Of a DNA stretch of 11,951 bases, positions 6,882-11,951 are shown piece by piece. How positions within the stretch are numbered: position 1 is the stretch's first letter; each line of letters opens with the position of its first letter. This DNA is from Clostridiales bacterium. GTDB taxonomy: Bacteria > Bacillota > Clostridia > Oscillospirales > Oscillospiraceae. The translations under genes and the position numbers were made by a program. The DNA lies in NCBI GenBank assembly GCA_012516225.1, contig JAAYWX010000321.1:1-11951 (forward strand), given 5' to 3'. The notes below the pieces were generated by a model, which saw nothing but the letters and a program-made list of their open reading frames with translations, was not told where the DNA came from and searched no databases.

Positions 6882-8012
6882 ATGCTAAAGGAAAAGATGC
6901 GGACGTGGGCGGAAATAAAAGTCTGGGCCATAGGCTATAACTATTATTCTATGCGCGACAAACTGCCTGAAAACTGTAAATTTATGGGAGTTGTCAAGGC
7001 CGACGCTTATGGGCACGGTGCTGTTAAAGTAGCTAAATTTCTTGAAATAATGCATTGCGACTATCTTGCCGTTGCCTGCCTGAATGAAGCTGAGGAACTC
7101 AGAAATGCAGGGATTAAGCTTCCGATACTTATTCTTGGTGCAACGCCAGCTGAATTTGCCGGAAGACTTGCAGAACTCGGCATTACGCAGACTGTTGCGG
7201 ACTTCGAAACTGCCGTAGAATACTCACAGGTTCTCACAAAAAACGGGCAAAAGCTCAAAATACACATAAAACTTGAAACCGGTATGGGGCGCTTAGGCTT
7301 TAACGTTAAAAACGGAGATATAAGCAAAGCTGCAGCAGCCGTCAAACTTCCGAATCTTGAGGCAGAGGGCGTATACACGCACTTTGCTGTATCGGACGAG
7401 CCTTCAAAAGAAGCATATACTCAGGAACAGTTTAAAATTTTTACGGAAGCGGCTGAAACTATTGAGAAGGAATCAGGTGTCAAATTTGCAATAAAGCATT
7501 GCGCTAACAGCGGAGCTATGATAAACTATCCTCAGATGTACCTTGATATGGTTCGCCCGGGTATTGCTCTTTATGGACTATATCCCGGCGCTGAAAAGGG
7601 AGATATCAGCCTGACACATGTTATGGAACTTAAATCGCGAATAGCGGCAGTAACCGAACATGAAGCAGGAGACTGCATAAGTTACGGCTGCACATTCAAG
7701 GCAGACAGGAAAATGCGCGTTGCCGTTCTGCCGATCGGATATGCGGACGGGTTGCACAGGGTGCTTTCCGGGAAAATAGATGTCCTTATACATGGCCGCC
7801 GCTGCAGGCAGATCGGGCGTATATGCATGGATATGTGTATGGTTGACGTTACCGATGTTCCCGATGTAAAGCCGGGAGATGTGGCAACTATTTTCGGGCA
7901 TGATGGAAATGAAATAATTTCTGCAAACGAACTTGCGGAAAAGGCGGGAACAATATCATATGAAATTGTCTGTGCTGTTTCACAGCGTGTCCCGAGAGTG
8001 TATGTCAATTAA
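6882..8012 (+). CDS. alr: Alanine racemase
   Basis: Alanine racemase is a PLP enzyme that interconverts L- and D-alanine; D-alanine feeds peptidoglycan precursor synthesis. At 376 aa it has standard length. The N-terminal TIM barrel carries VVKADAYGHG with the PLP-binding lysine K39. KLETGMGRLGF supplies the substrate-binding R137, and K130 is the equivalent of the carbamylated lysine. The C-terminal beta domain has CISYGCTF with the catalytic tyrosine Y268 of the partner subunit, followed by LPIGYADG and GRICMDM. All key residues are present. ATG 6882 has AAAGAGG 7 nt upstream and lies 15 nt after the lipoprotein stop, so the genes are co-transcribed. In spore formers alr homologues may serve either growth or spores; the sequence does not tell which. 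Confidence 0.97.
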   Translation: MLKEKMRTWAEIKVWAIGYNYYSMRDKLPENCKFMGVVKADAYGHGAVKVAKFLEIMHCDYLAVACLNEAEELRNAGIKLPILILGATPAEFAGRLAELGITQTVADFETAVEYSQVLTKNGQKLKIHIKLETGMGRLGFNVKNGDISKAAAAVKLPNLEAEGVYTHFAVSDEPSKEAYTQEQFKIFTEAAETIEKESGVKFAIKHCANSGAMINYPQMYLDMVRPGIALYGLYPGAEKGDISLTHVMELKSRIAAVTEHEAGDCISYGCTFKADRKMRVAVLPIGYADGLHRVLSGKIDVLIHGRRCRQIGRICMDMCMVDVTDVPDVKPGDVATIFGHDGNEIISANELAEKAGTISYEIVCAVSQRVPRVYVN

Positions 8013-8040
8013 AAAAATCTGATTGAGTGCATGTATATTT

Positions 8041-8119
8041 TTCGCTCCGAAGTGAAACAATGTTAGTACGCTACTACATAGAATGTAGCGGGCAATCTAT
8101 CATCGGAGTGTGAAACGTA
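8041..8119 (+). promoter_or_regulatory. Structured leader between alr and mazF
   Basis: The 107-bp alr-mazF gap has no coding sequence and no promoter I can support. It contains the hairpin CGCTAC (8069-8074)/GTAGCG (8085-8090) with a 10-nt loop TACATAGAAT, and an outer complementarity CTCCGA (8044-8049)/TCGGAG (8103-8108) that would include the mazF ribosome site GGAGTG (8105-8110). An alternative inner stem, CTACAT/ATGTAG, competes with the first hairpin. The outer pairing could mask the ribosome site. This is read by eye and unproven. Confidence 0.5.
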
Positions 8120-8470
8120 GTGAGCACAGTTAGACGAGGAGACATTTATTATGCCGACCTCAGTCCCGTTGTCGGCAGTGAGCAAGGGGGAATGCGACCC
8201 GTGCTCATCGTTCAGAATGATACGGGCAACAAACATAGCCCGACGGTAATAGCGGCCGCTATCACCTCGCAGGTGGGCAAAGCAAGGCTTCCTACCCATA
8301 TTGAGCTTTCTGCGCAAAGCTGCGGGTTGAGCCGCGACAGCGTGATACTTCTTGAACAAATAAGAACAATCGATAAGTCCCGTCTGCGTGAGCGGATGGG
8401 GAGGCTGGATGAACCGCTTATGAATGAAGTGGACAACGCAATAGCGGTCAGCTTCGGCTTGGGTGGATAG
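8120..8470 (+). CDS. mazF: MazF/EndoA (PemK-family) mRNA interferase toxin
   Basis: This 116-aa protein is very close to Bacillus EndoA (NdoA/MazF). It has the N-terminal RRGDIYYADLSPVVGSEQGG, then RPVLIVQND and SPTVIAAAIT, and later RDSVILLEQIRTIDK. The residues equivalent to the Bacillus catalytic Arg25 and Thr48 are R26 and T49. Such enzymes are dimeric endoribonucleases; the Bacillus enzyme cuts at UACAU. The start is GTG 8120 with GGAGTG 9 nt upstream; the N-terminus then matches the family. It follows alr as in Bacillus, but the ribbon-helix-helix antitoxin gene that lies between them there is absent. The coding sequence itself contains no TACAT that I can find. It ends in TAG. Confidence 0.95.
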   Translation: MSTVRRGDIYYADLSPVVGSEQGGMRPVLIVQNDTGNKHSPTVIAAAITSQVGKARLPTHIELSAQSCGLSRDSVILLEQIRTIDKSRLRERMGRLDEPLMNEVDNAIAVSFGLGG

Positions 8471-8487
8471 GGCTATTGCCGCAAATA

Positions 8488-8514
8488 CGCGGGTCGGCTC
8501 TTTGCCGGCCCGCG
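8488..8514. repeat. GC-rich hairpin between mazF and the exported-protein gene
   Basis: CGCGGGTCGGC (8488-8498) pairs with GCCGGCCCGCG (8504-8514) over 11 bp with one G-U pair and a 5-nt loop. It starts 17 nt after the mazF stop. No T-run follows on the plus strand, so it is more likely an RNA stability or processing element than a terminator. Confidence 0.6.
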
Positions 8515-8549
8515 AAATAAAAACAAAAGATGCAGGAAGGTTACATACC

Positions 8550-9032
8550 ATGAGAAACAAGAATCTGACTACTATATTAACGATGGTTTTGATTCTGGCT
8601 TTAGGAATAGGGGTCGGGGCTTATGCCGCATCGAATTTCGGTACTCAGTCCGATCCTCTCGTCGCCAAGAGCTATCTTGACAATACGGTTACTCCTAAAT
8701 TGCAGGCAGAGTTTCAGTCAAAGCTTGACGAACAGGTGAAAATAATGGAGCAGCAGATTTCATCTTCCGCTTCAGGGCTTAATTTCTCTGTTGTTAATCT
8801 TTCAAGCGGACAAACCATCAAGGGCAGCGCCGGCTGTGAAATTATTCTGCGTTCCGGAACGGTTTCTGCAAGCGGAACATCGGGGCTTTCGGATATTACC
8901 GACGGTAGCGCAATTTCGGCGGGGGGCACACTTCCGGCAAACCATCTGTGTCTTGTCGGAGCGGACGGAGACGGCGTTAAAGCAAGTTCTTCTGCTGTAC
9001 TGCTTATCCGCGGCGGTTATACCATCTCATAA
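8550..9032 (+). CDS. Small exported or membrane-anchored protein of unknown function
   Basis: This 160-aa protein begins MRNKN, then has a hydrophobic segment (7-26) ending GAYAA. This is a signal peptide with a possible AYA cleavage site, or an N-terminal anchor. Next comes SDPLVAKSYLDN (34-45), then a likely short coiled coil (46-72), then a glycine- and serine-rich beta-type domain (80-160) with GCEIILRSGT and GGTLPANHLC. I recall the DPLV-KSYL motif after the signal in other clostridial exported proteins, but no function. The start ATG 8550 has AGGAAGG 9 nt upstream. A longer frame from GTG 8463 overlaps mazF and crosses the GC hairpin, and is less likely. It is the last gene of the operon before the terminator at 9042. 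Confidence 0.75.
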   Translation: MRNKNLTTILTMVLILALGIGVGAYAASNFGTQSDPLVAKSYLDNTVTPKLQAEFQSKLDEQVKIMEQQISSSASGLNFSVVNLSSGQTIKGSAGCEIILRSGTVSASGTSGLSDITDGSAISAGGTLPANHLCLVGADGDGVKASSSAVLLIRGGYTIS

Positions 9033-9041
9033 AAATATGTA

Positions 9042-9086
9042 AAAATATATCACCGTAAAGCATAAAGCTCTACGGTGATATATTTT
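9042..9086. terminator. Bidirectional intrinsic terminator
   Basis: AAAATATATCACCGTA (9042-9057) pairs perfectly with TACGGTGATATATTTT (9071-9086) around a 13-nt loop. The plus side ends in TATTTTTTAT and the minus side in ATATTTTTACATATTTTT. It lies between the convergent exported-protein gene and the cotF-type gene and should stop transcription from both. Confidence 0.92.
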
Positions 9087-9096
9087 TTATGCTGTG

Positions 9097-9375
9097 TTAC
9101 ATCTGTGTGTTGAACTTCTGTTTAACCTGCTGGACTCTCTGCTGATCCGCAGGAGTTGTCTGATACCAACCGTTGGAACTCATATCATTGAAGATATCTG
9201 CCTGAATGCGGTGTTCATCGTCAAGGATATTTAAAAATGCGCTTCTGAGCTGTTCGTTAACACATTCACCGGCAAAGGTGTTGTAGTTGGTGGTTACATA
9301 TTTCTGACTGGAGATGAGGTCCTGAAGGATGTCTTTTTCCGTAAGAGACTGTCCGTTTTGTGTTGTTGTATACAT
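9097..9375 (-). CDS. CotF-family spore coat protein
   Basis: This 92-aa protein has the CotF domain pattern: SLTEKDILQDLISSQKYVT (10-28), NTFAGEC (32-38), RSAFLNILDDEHRIQADIF (44-62) and NGWYQTTPADQQ (68-79). The sequence suggests helical hairpins resembling a ferritin-like bundle. Homologues are spore coat components, so the gene points to an endospore former. ATG 9375 has a strong AAGGAGGGG upstream. It is second in a two-gene operon, 17 nt after the 61-aa partner, and ends 11 nt from the bidirectional terminator. Expression during sporulation is inferred from the family. Confidence 0.9.
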   Translation of the reverse strand: MYTTTQNGQSLTEKDILQDLISSQKYVTTNYNTFAGECVNEQLRSAFLNILDDEHRIQADIFNDMSSNGWYQTTPADQQRVQQVKQKFNTQM

Positions 9376-9392
9376 AACCTTGTCCCCTCCTT

Positions 9393-9578
9393 TTACTGCA
9401 AAAATGAAACCAGCGTGTTGTAATGAGCACGATGTTTGCTTGCAAAGTTATTCAAATCCTGCTGAATTTTAGAGTCGGTGCAAAGACTTGCCATTGCCTG
9501 ATATTTCTTTATCAGCGTCTGTTCGTAGTTGATCTGGTCCTCAAGCGCGGTAAGCTCTTTCGATGTCAGATTTGCCAT
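9393..9578 (-). CDS. Small helical protein, likely spore coat partner of CotF
   Basis: This 61-aa protein begins MANLTSKELTALEDQ and is predicted almost entirely helical, with INYEQTLIKKYQAMASLC and KHRAHYNTLVSFLQ. This charge and aromatic pattern is typical of short CotF-associated proteins of clostridia, often annotated as spore coat proteins. The start ATG 9578 is supported by GAGGAGG upstream (9592-9586). The open frame extends to 9761, but the added 61 residues (cysteine-rich, basic) would be read through the inverted-repeat leader and are not credible. It is first in the operon with the CotF-type gene. Confidence 0.8.
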   Translation of the reverse strand: MANLTSKELTALEDQINYEQTLIKKYQAMASLCTDSKIQQDLNNFASKHRAHYNTLVSFLQ

Positions 9579-9608
9579 GGGACTACCTCCTCGCAATTTA
9601 AAATTTAT

Positions 9609-9713
9609 CTGCACCGAAAAACAACCTACAAATACAGAAAGATATTTTTCGCCAAATAAATATATCCGGCGCTCTGCAAAAATCCTGCATTTTTCAGTTG
9701 TTTTTCGATGCAG
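9609..9713. repeat. 17-bp imperfect inverted repeat in the coat operon 5' region
   Basis: CTGCACCGAAAAACAAC (9609-9625) matches the reverse complement of GTTGTTTTTCGATGCAG (9697-9713) at 16 of 17 positions, with 71 bp between. The loop contains smaller complementarities: AAAAAT/ATTTTT near 9679-9694, GATAT/ATATC, and CGCC/GGCG. The element lies 31 bp upstream of the 61-aa gene. It could be a structured mRNA leader or a small MITE-like remnant. No clear target duplication is seen, and I found no convincing sigma-A or sporulation promoter here. Confidence 0.6.
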
Positions 9714-9734
9714 TAATAGTATTGCGCAAGGAGA

Positions 9735-9773
9735 ACAAAATATACGGAGCAAAGATTGCACATCAATGCTCCG
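9735..9773 (-). terminator. Probable terminator of the 230-aa protein gene
   Basis: On the minus strand CGGAGC (9773-9768) pairs with GCTCCG (9750-9745), with an inner ATTG/CAAT stem, followed by TATATTTTGTT. The TGA stop codon of the gene lies inside the hairpin. The stem is short and the T-run broken, so it is probably weak. Confidence 0.5.
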
Positions 9774-10455
9774 CTATGGATTTTCCTTCTTCAATTATGC
9801 ATACTTTATAAATTTCGTCTAATATTTCAATTTCATATAAAAAATGAATAATATTGTTTGACGGAAACTCCGCCGTTACGCTTTCCGGAACTGCAAGGAA
9901 AACTCGTTCCCCCTCAAACGCCGCAAATGCGCCCGTTATGTATCCGCAGATTGATTTTTCTTCTATTCCGCAAAAAAGGGAACAAGGGCAAGGGCAAGGC
10001 ATCCATGTAAGTTCATCGAATCGGACAGGTGGGGAAATTTGCCTTGCGGGCGGAGGCCTGTTTTCATCAGGTGGGAAACTTTCAGCGTTATTTTCTTCAG
10101 AATTATGTATTAGTGGATAATTTTCTTCACCTTGCACATTTTCAGATATGGCAGAAGAGCCTGACTCATCCAAACCAGATTCGCCTTTTCTCCCGCAATG
10201 GGTTATAGTTTTCGGAAAAGAGGCCAGCGACGAACGGCTGAGCTTTTTCTTCAACGTCAGAACAGGGCCGTTAGGCTCCATTACTCCAAGGTATCCTTCC
10301 CCATCGTTCCCAAAAACCGAAAGCCTTACAACTTCATCGCGCATTTCGCATTTGGCGTCAAATATCCAGAATAGTCCTTCCCGGGCAACAGTCATCTCGC
10401 CCGCTTTTATGCCGTCAAAAATAATAGGATAGATTCCCGTAATTTCGTTTTCCAT
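9763..10455 (-). CDS. Unrecognised 230-aa protein with Cys-Pro-Cys-rich segment
   Basis: I do not recognise a named family. Three parts are visible. Residues 1-88 look like a small beta-rich domain (GIYPIIFDGIKAGEMTVARE, then RLSVFGNDGEGYLGVMEP). Residues 89-150 are acidic, Ser/Asn/Glu/Pro-rich and likely disordered, including NRPPPARQISPP. Residues 151-230 begin WMPCPCPCSLFCG (Cys 154, 156, 158, 162, with 170 close by) and continue with VFLAVPESV and FLYEIEILDEIYKVCIIEEG. There is no signal peptide or membrane segment, so it is probably cytoplasmic. The cysteines could bind metal or crosslink. ATG 10455 is chosen because GGGAGG lies just upstream, although the 4-nt spacing is short; a TTG at 10473 is less likely. 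Neighbouring coat genes and a SigE-like promoter hint at sporulation. The stop is TGA. Confidence 0.7.
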   Translation of the reverse strand: MENEITGIYPIIFDGIKAGEMTVAREGLFWIFDAKCEMRDEVVRLSVFGNDGEGYLGVMEPNGPVLTLKKKLSRSSLASFPKTITHCGRKGESGLDESGSSAISENVQGEENYPLIHNSEENNAESFPPDENRPPPARQISPPVRFDELTWMPCPCPCSLFCGIEEKSICGYITGAFAAFEGERVFLAVPESVTAEFPSNNIIHFLYEIEILDEIYKVCIIEEGKSIAEH

Positions 10456-10492
10456 ATGACCTCCCAATTGCAAATTAAATCGTTCCTGTTTG

Positions 10493-10520
10493 ATTATATG
10501 AGCTGTAAAGCATCTTATGA
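10493..10520 (-). promoter_or_regulatory. Candidate SigE-type sporulation promoter
   Basis: On the minus strand TCATAA (10520-10515) and CATATAAT (10500-10493) are 14 bp apart, close to the mother-cell sigma-E pattern (-35 with ATA, about 14 bp, -10 CATACANT). The -10 also contains TATAAT, but no TTGACA-like -35 sits at 16-18 bp. It is about 38 nt upstream of the 230-aa gene start. This is a weak, eye-read match. Confidence 0.35.
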
Positions 10521-10632
10521 TAGATCGTTGCTTTTAAATCTAAGAAATAGATGTTAAAATTGGATAAATAATTATTATGACCGCCAAAATTTATGGCAAC
10601 AAATTTTATGCACATTAGGAGGTATTTATTTT

Positions 10633-11937
10633 ATGAACACTGTAGACATTATTATAAAAAAACGCAGCGGCGCAGAACTTTCGGAAACTGAAATCTCATA
10701 TTTGATAGAAAAATACGTTGGCGGAGAAATACCTGATTACCAGATGTCTGCCTTCCTTATGGCCGTATATTTTCGCGGAATGACAGAAAAAGAAACCCTT
10801 ACGCTTACAAACGAGATGATAAAAAGCGGAGATACCCTCGACCTTGGCGCAATAGGCGGAATTAAAGCTGACAAGCATTCAACAGGCGGAGTCGGCGACA
10901 AGACTTCTCTTGTGCTCTGTCCCATGCTCGCCGCGGCAGGCATAAAAATCGCAAAGATGTCAGGACGCGGACTCGGACACACCGGAGGTACTATAGACAA
11001 GCTTGAAAGCTTTCCGGGGCTGACAACTAACATTGATGGGGAGCGGTTTATAAAGCAGGCAAATGAAATCGGCTTTGTCATAGCCGGCCAGACAGCCCGC
11101 CTTGTTCCGGCAGATAAAAAATTGTATGCACTCCGCGATGTGACCGGTACGGTCGATATACTTCCTTTAATTGTCAGCAGCATAATGAGCAAAAAATTGG
11201 CATCTGGCGCGGATATAATCATACTGGACGTAAAAACAGGAAGCGGCGCCTTTATGAAAAGCGAAGATGAATCTTTTGAGCTTGCGCGTCAAATGGTTGC
11301 TCTCGGCAGAAATGCAGGAAGAAAAACGGCAGCAGTCATATCTGATATGGATGAGCCTTTGGGTTTTGCGGTTGGAAATGCACTTGAAGTCAAGGAAGCA
11401 ATTGATGTTTTAAACGGAAAAAATGCAGGGAATCTGCGAGAACTGTGCCTTACTCTCGGAAGCTGCACTCTTCTTGAAGCCGGTCTTGCCGAAAGCGAGG
11501 CAAATGCGAGGGAAACGCTTGAAAAGTGCATTGACAACGGCAGTGCGCTGAAAAAACTTGCCGATTTTGTCCGCGCACAGGGTGGCGACGAAAGAGCCGT
11601 CTACGATACTTCTCTTCTTCCGGACGCACCATATAAAATTGATGTAAAATCGCCTCATAAGGGCTATGTCAAGGCTCTGGATGCAGAAACTGTCGGCAGG
11701 GCCTGCATAGTTTTAGGCGGAGGAAGAGAAACAAAGGACAGTAAAATTGACCTTTCAGTCGGAATTGTGCTTAAAAAGAAAATCGGCGATTATGTAAGCG
11801 AAAACGAAACTCTGGCAACCATTCACGCGCAAGATATGGCCAAAGCTCACGAAGCGGAAAAAATGCTGCTCGAATGCTATGCTTTTTTAGATACCACCCC
11901 GCAGAAAAAGCCTTTTATCAAAGGAATAATAAGGTAA
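10633..11937 (+). CDS. pdp: Pyrimidine-nucleoside phosphorylase
   Basis: This enzyme cleaves uridine, thymidine and deoxyuridine with phosphate to the base and (deoxy)ribose-1-phosphate for pyrimidine salvage; it acts as a dimer in the cytoplasm. The 434-aa length is typical. The N-terminal helical domain is followed by the phosphate site KHSTGGVGDKTS (81-92) and the family signature SGRGLGHTGGTIDKLES (110-126). The substrate residues R168, S183 and K187 lie in LYALRDVTGT and SSIMSKK. A C-terminal domain ends FIKGIIR. The DeoA type (thymidine-specific) is the close alternative; the length and Gram-positive context favour Pdp. ATG 10633 has AGGAGG 10 nt upstream. No reliable promoter was found in the 177-bp gap before it. 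The gene is complete and ends in TAA 14 bp before the window edge. Confidence 0.95.
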   Translation: MNTVDIIIKKRSGAELSETEISYLIEKYVGGEIPDYQMSAFLMAVYFRGMTEKETLTLTNEMIKSGDTLDLGAIGGIKADKHSTGGVGDKTSLVLCPMLAAAGIKIAKMSGRGLGHTGGTIDKLESFPGLTTNIDGERFIKQANEIGFVIAGQTARLVPADKKLYALRDVTGTVDILPLIVSSIMSKKLASGADIIILDVKTGSGAFMKSEDESFELARQMVALGRNAGRKTAAVISDMDEPLGFAVGNALEVKEAIDVLNGKNAGNLRELCLTLGSCTLLEAGLAESEANARETLEKCIDNGSALKKLADFVRAQGGDERAVYDTSLLPDAPYKIDVKSPHKGYVKALDAETVGRACIVLGGGRETKDSKIDLSVGIVLKKKIGDYVSENETLATIHAQDMAKAHEAEKMLLECYAFLDTTPQKKPFIKGIIR

Positions 11938-11951
11938 AGTCTGCCATATGC

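Noticed and set aside
8013..8119. Short antitoxin gene between alr and mazF
   Set aside because: The gap is only 107 bp and shows no open frame with a start and ribosome site long enough for a ribbon-helix-helix protein.
8463..8549. Longer start of the exported protein overlapping mazF
   Set aside because: It would place 29 hydrophilic residues ahead of the signal peptide and cross the GC hairpin; ATG 8550 has a better ribosome site.
9579..9761. Upstream extension of the 61-aa coat-type protein
   Set aside because: It is translated from the inverted-repeat leader, is cysteine-rich and basic unlike the family, and the internal ATG has a strong GAGGAGG.
10540..10632. Sigma-A promoter for the nucleoside phosphorylase gene
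   Set aside because: TATTAT-like sequences occur in this AT-rich stretch, but no acceptable -35 lies at 16-18 bp.

Overview
The window looks like chromosomal DNA of a spore-forming clostridium (Bacillota), probably near the Oscillospiraceae/Ruminococcaceae. The basis is a T-box controlled pheST, an IreB homologue, a CotF-type spore coat protein, a gene order that resembles the Bacillus ydcC-alr-mazF region, and strong AGGAGG-type ribosome sites. Species cannot be read from the sequence.

Layout. Positions 1-170 are the right end of an IS3-family insertion sequence: the transposase C-terminus and the terminal repeat. A perfect 11-bp hairpin of unknown role follows. On the minus strand come tRNA-Gln(CTG), with its own promoter and terminator, ireB with its own promoter and terminator, and the pheS-pheT operon. 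pheST is preceded by a phenylalanine T-box leader (about 4401-4651) with specifier TTC and a leader terminator. pheS carries an in-frame TGA at codon 195, where an arginine is expected. The frame is otherwise open on both sides, so this is a nonsense substitution, a sequence error or a readthrough case, not a frameshift.

Divergently, from a near-consensus promoter that lies 8 bp from the pheS promoter, runs a plus-strand operon: a bifunctional NAD(P)HX repair enzyme, a small lipoprotein, alanine racemase, a MazF/EndoA-type mRNA interferase, and a small exported protein. It ends in a bidirectional terminator at 9042-9086. No antitoxin gene sits beside mazF. The 107-bp gap before it folds into a hairpin whose loop holds TACAT, the sequence that the close Bacillus homologue cleaves as UACAU. 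A second TACAT lies between the ribosome site and the start codon of the next gene.

Converging on that terminator from the minus strand is a two-gene spore coat operon (a 61-aa helical protein followed by a CotF-type protein). Its 5' region holds a 17-bp imperfect inverted repeat. Upstream is an unrecognised 230-aa protein with a Cys-Pro-Cys-Pro-Cys run and a SigE-like promoter candidate. The window closes with a complete plus-strand pyrimidine-nucleoside phosphorylase gene.

Themes are translation (PheRS, tRNA-Gln), metabolite repair and wall-precursor supply (NAD(P)HX, D-alanine), sporulation, and nucleoside salvage. Apart from the IS end, nothing looks recently acquired. No defence system, CRISPR array or prophage is visible. 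The points most worth following are the broken pheS frame and the possible MazF self-targeting sites.
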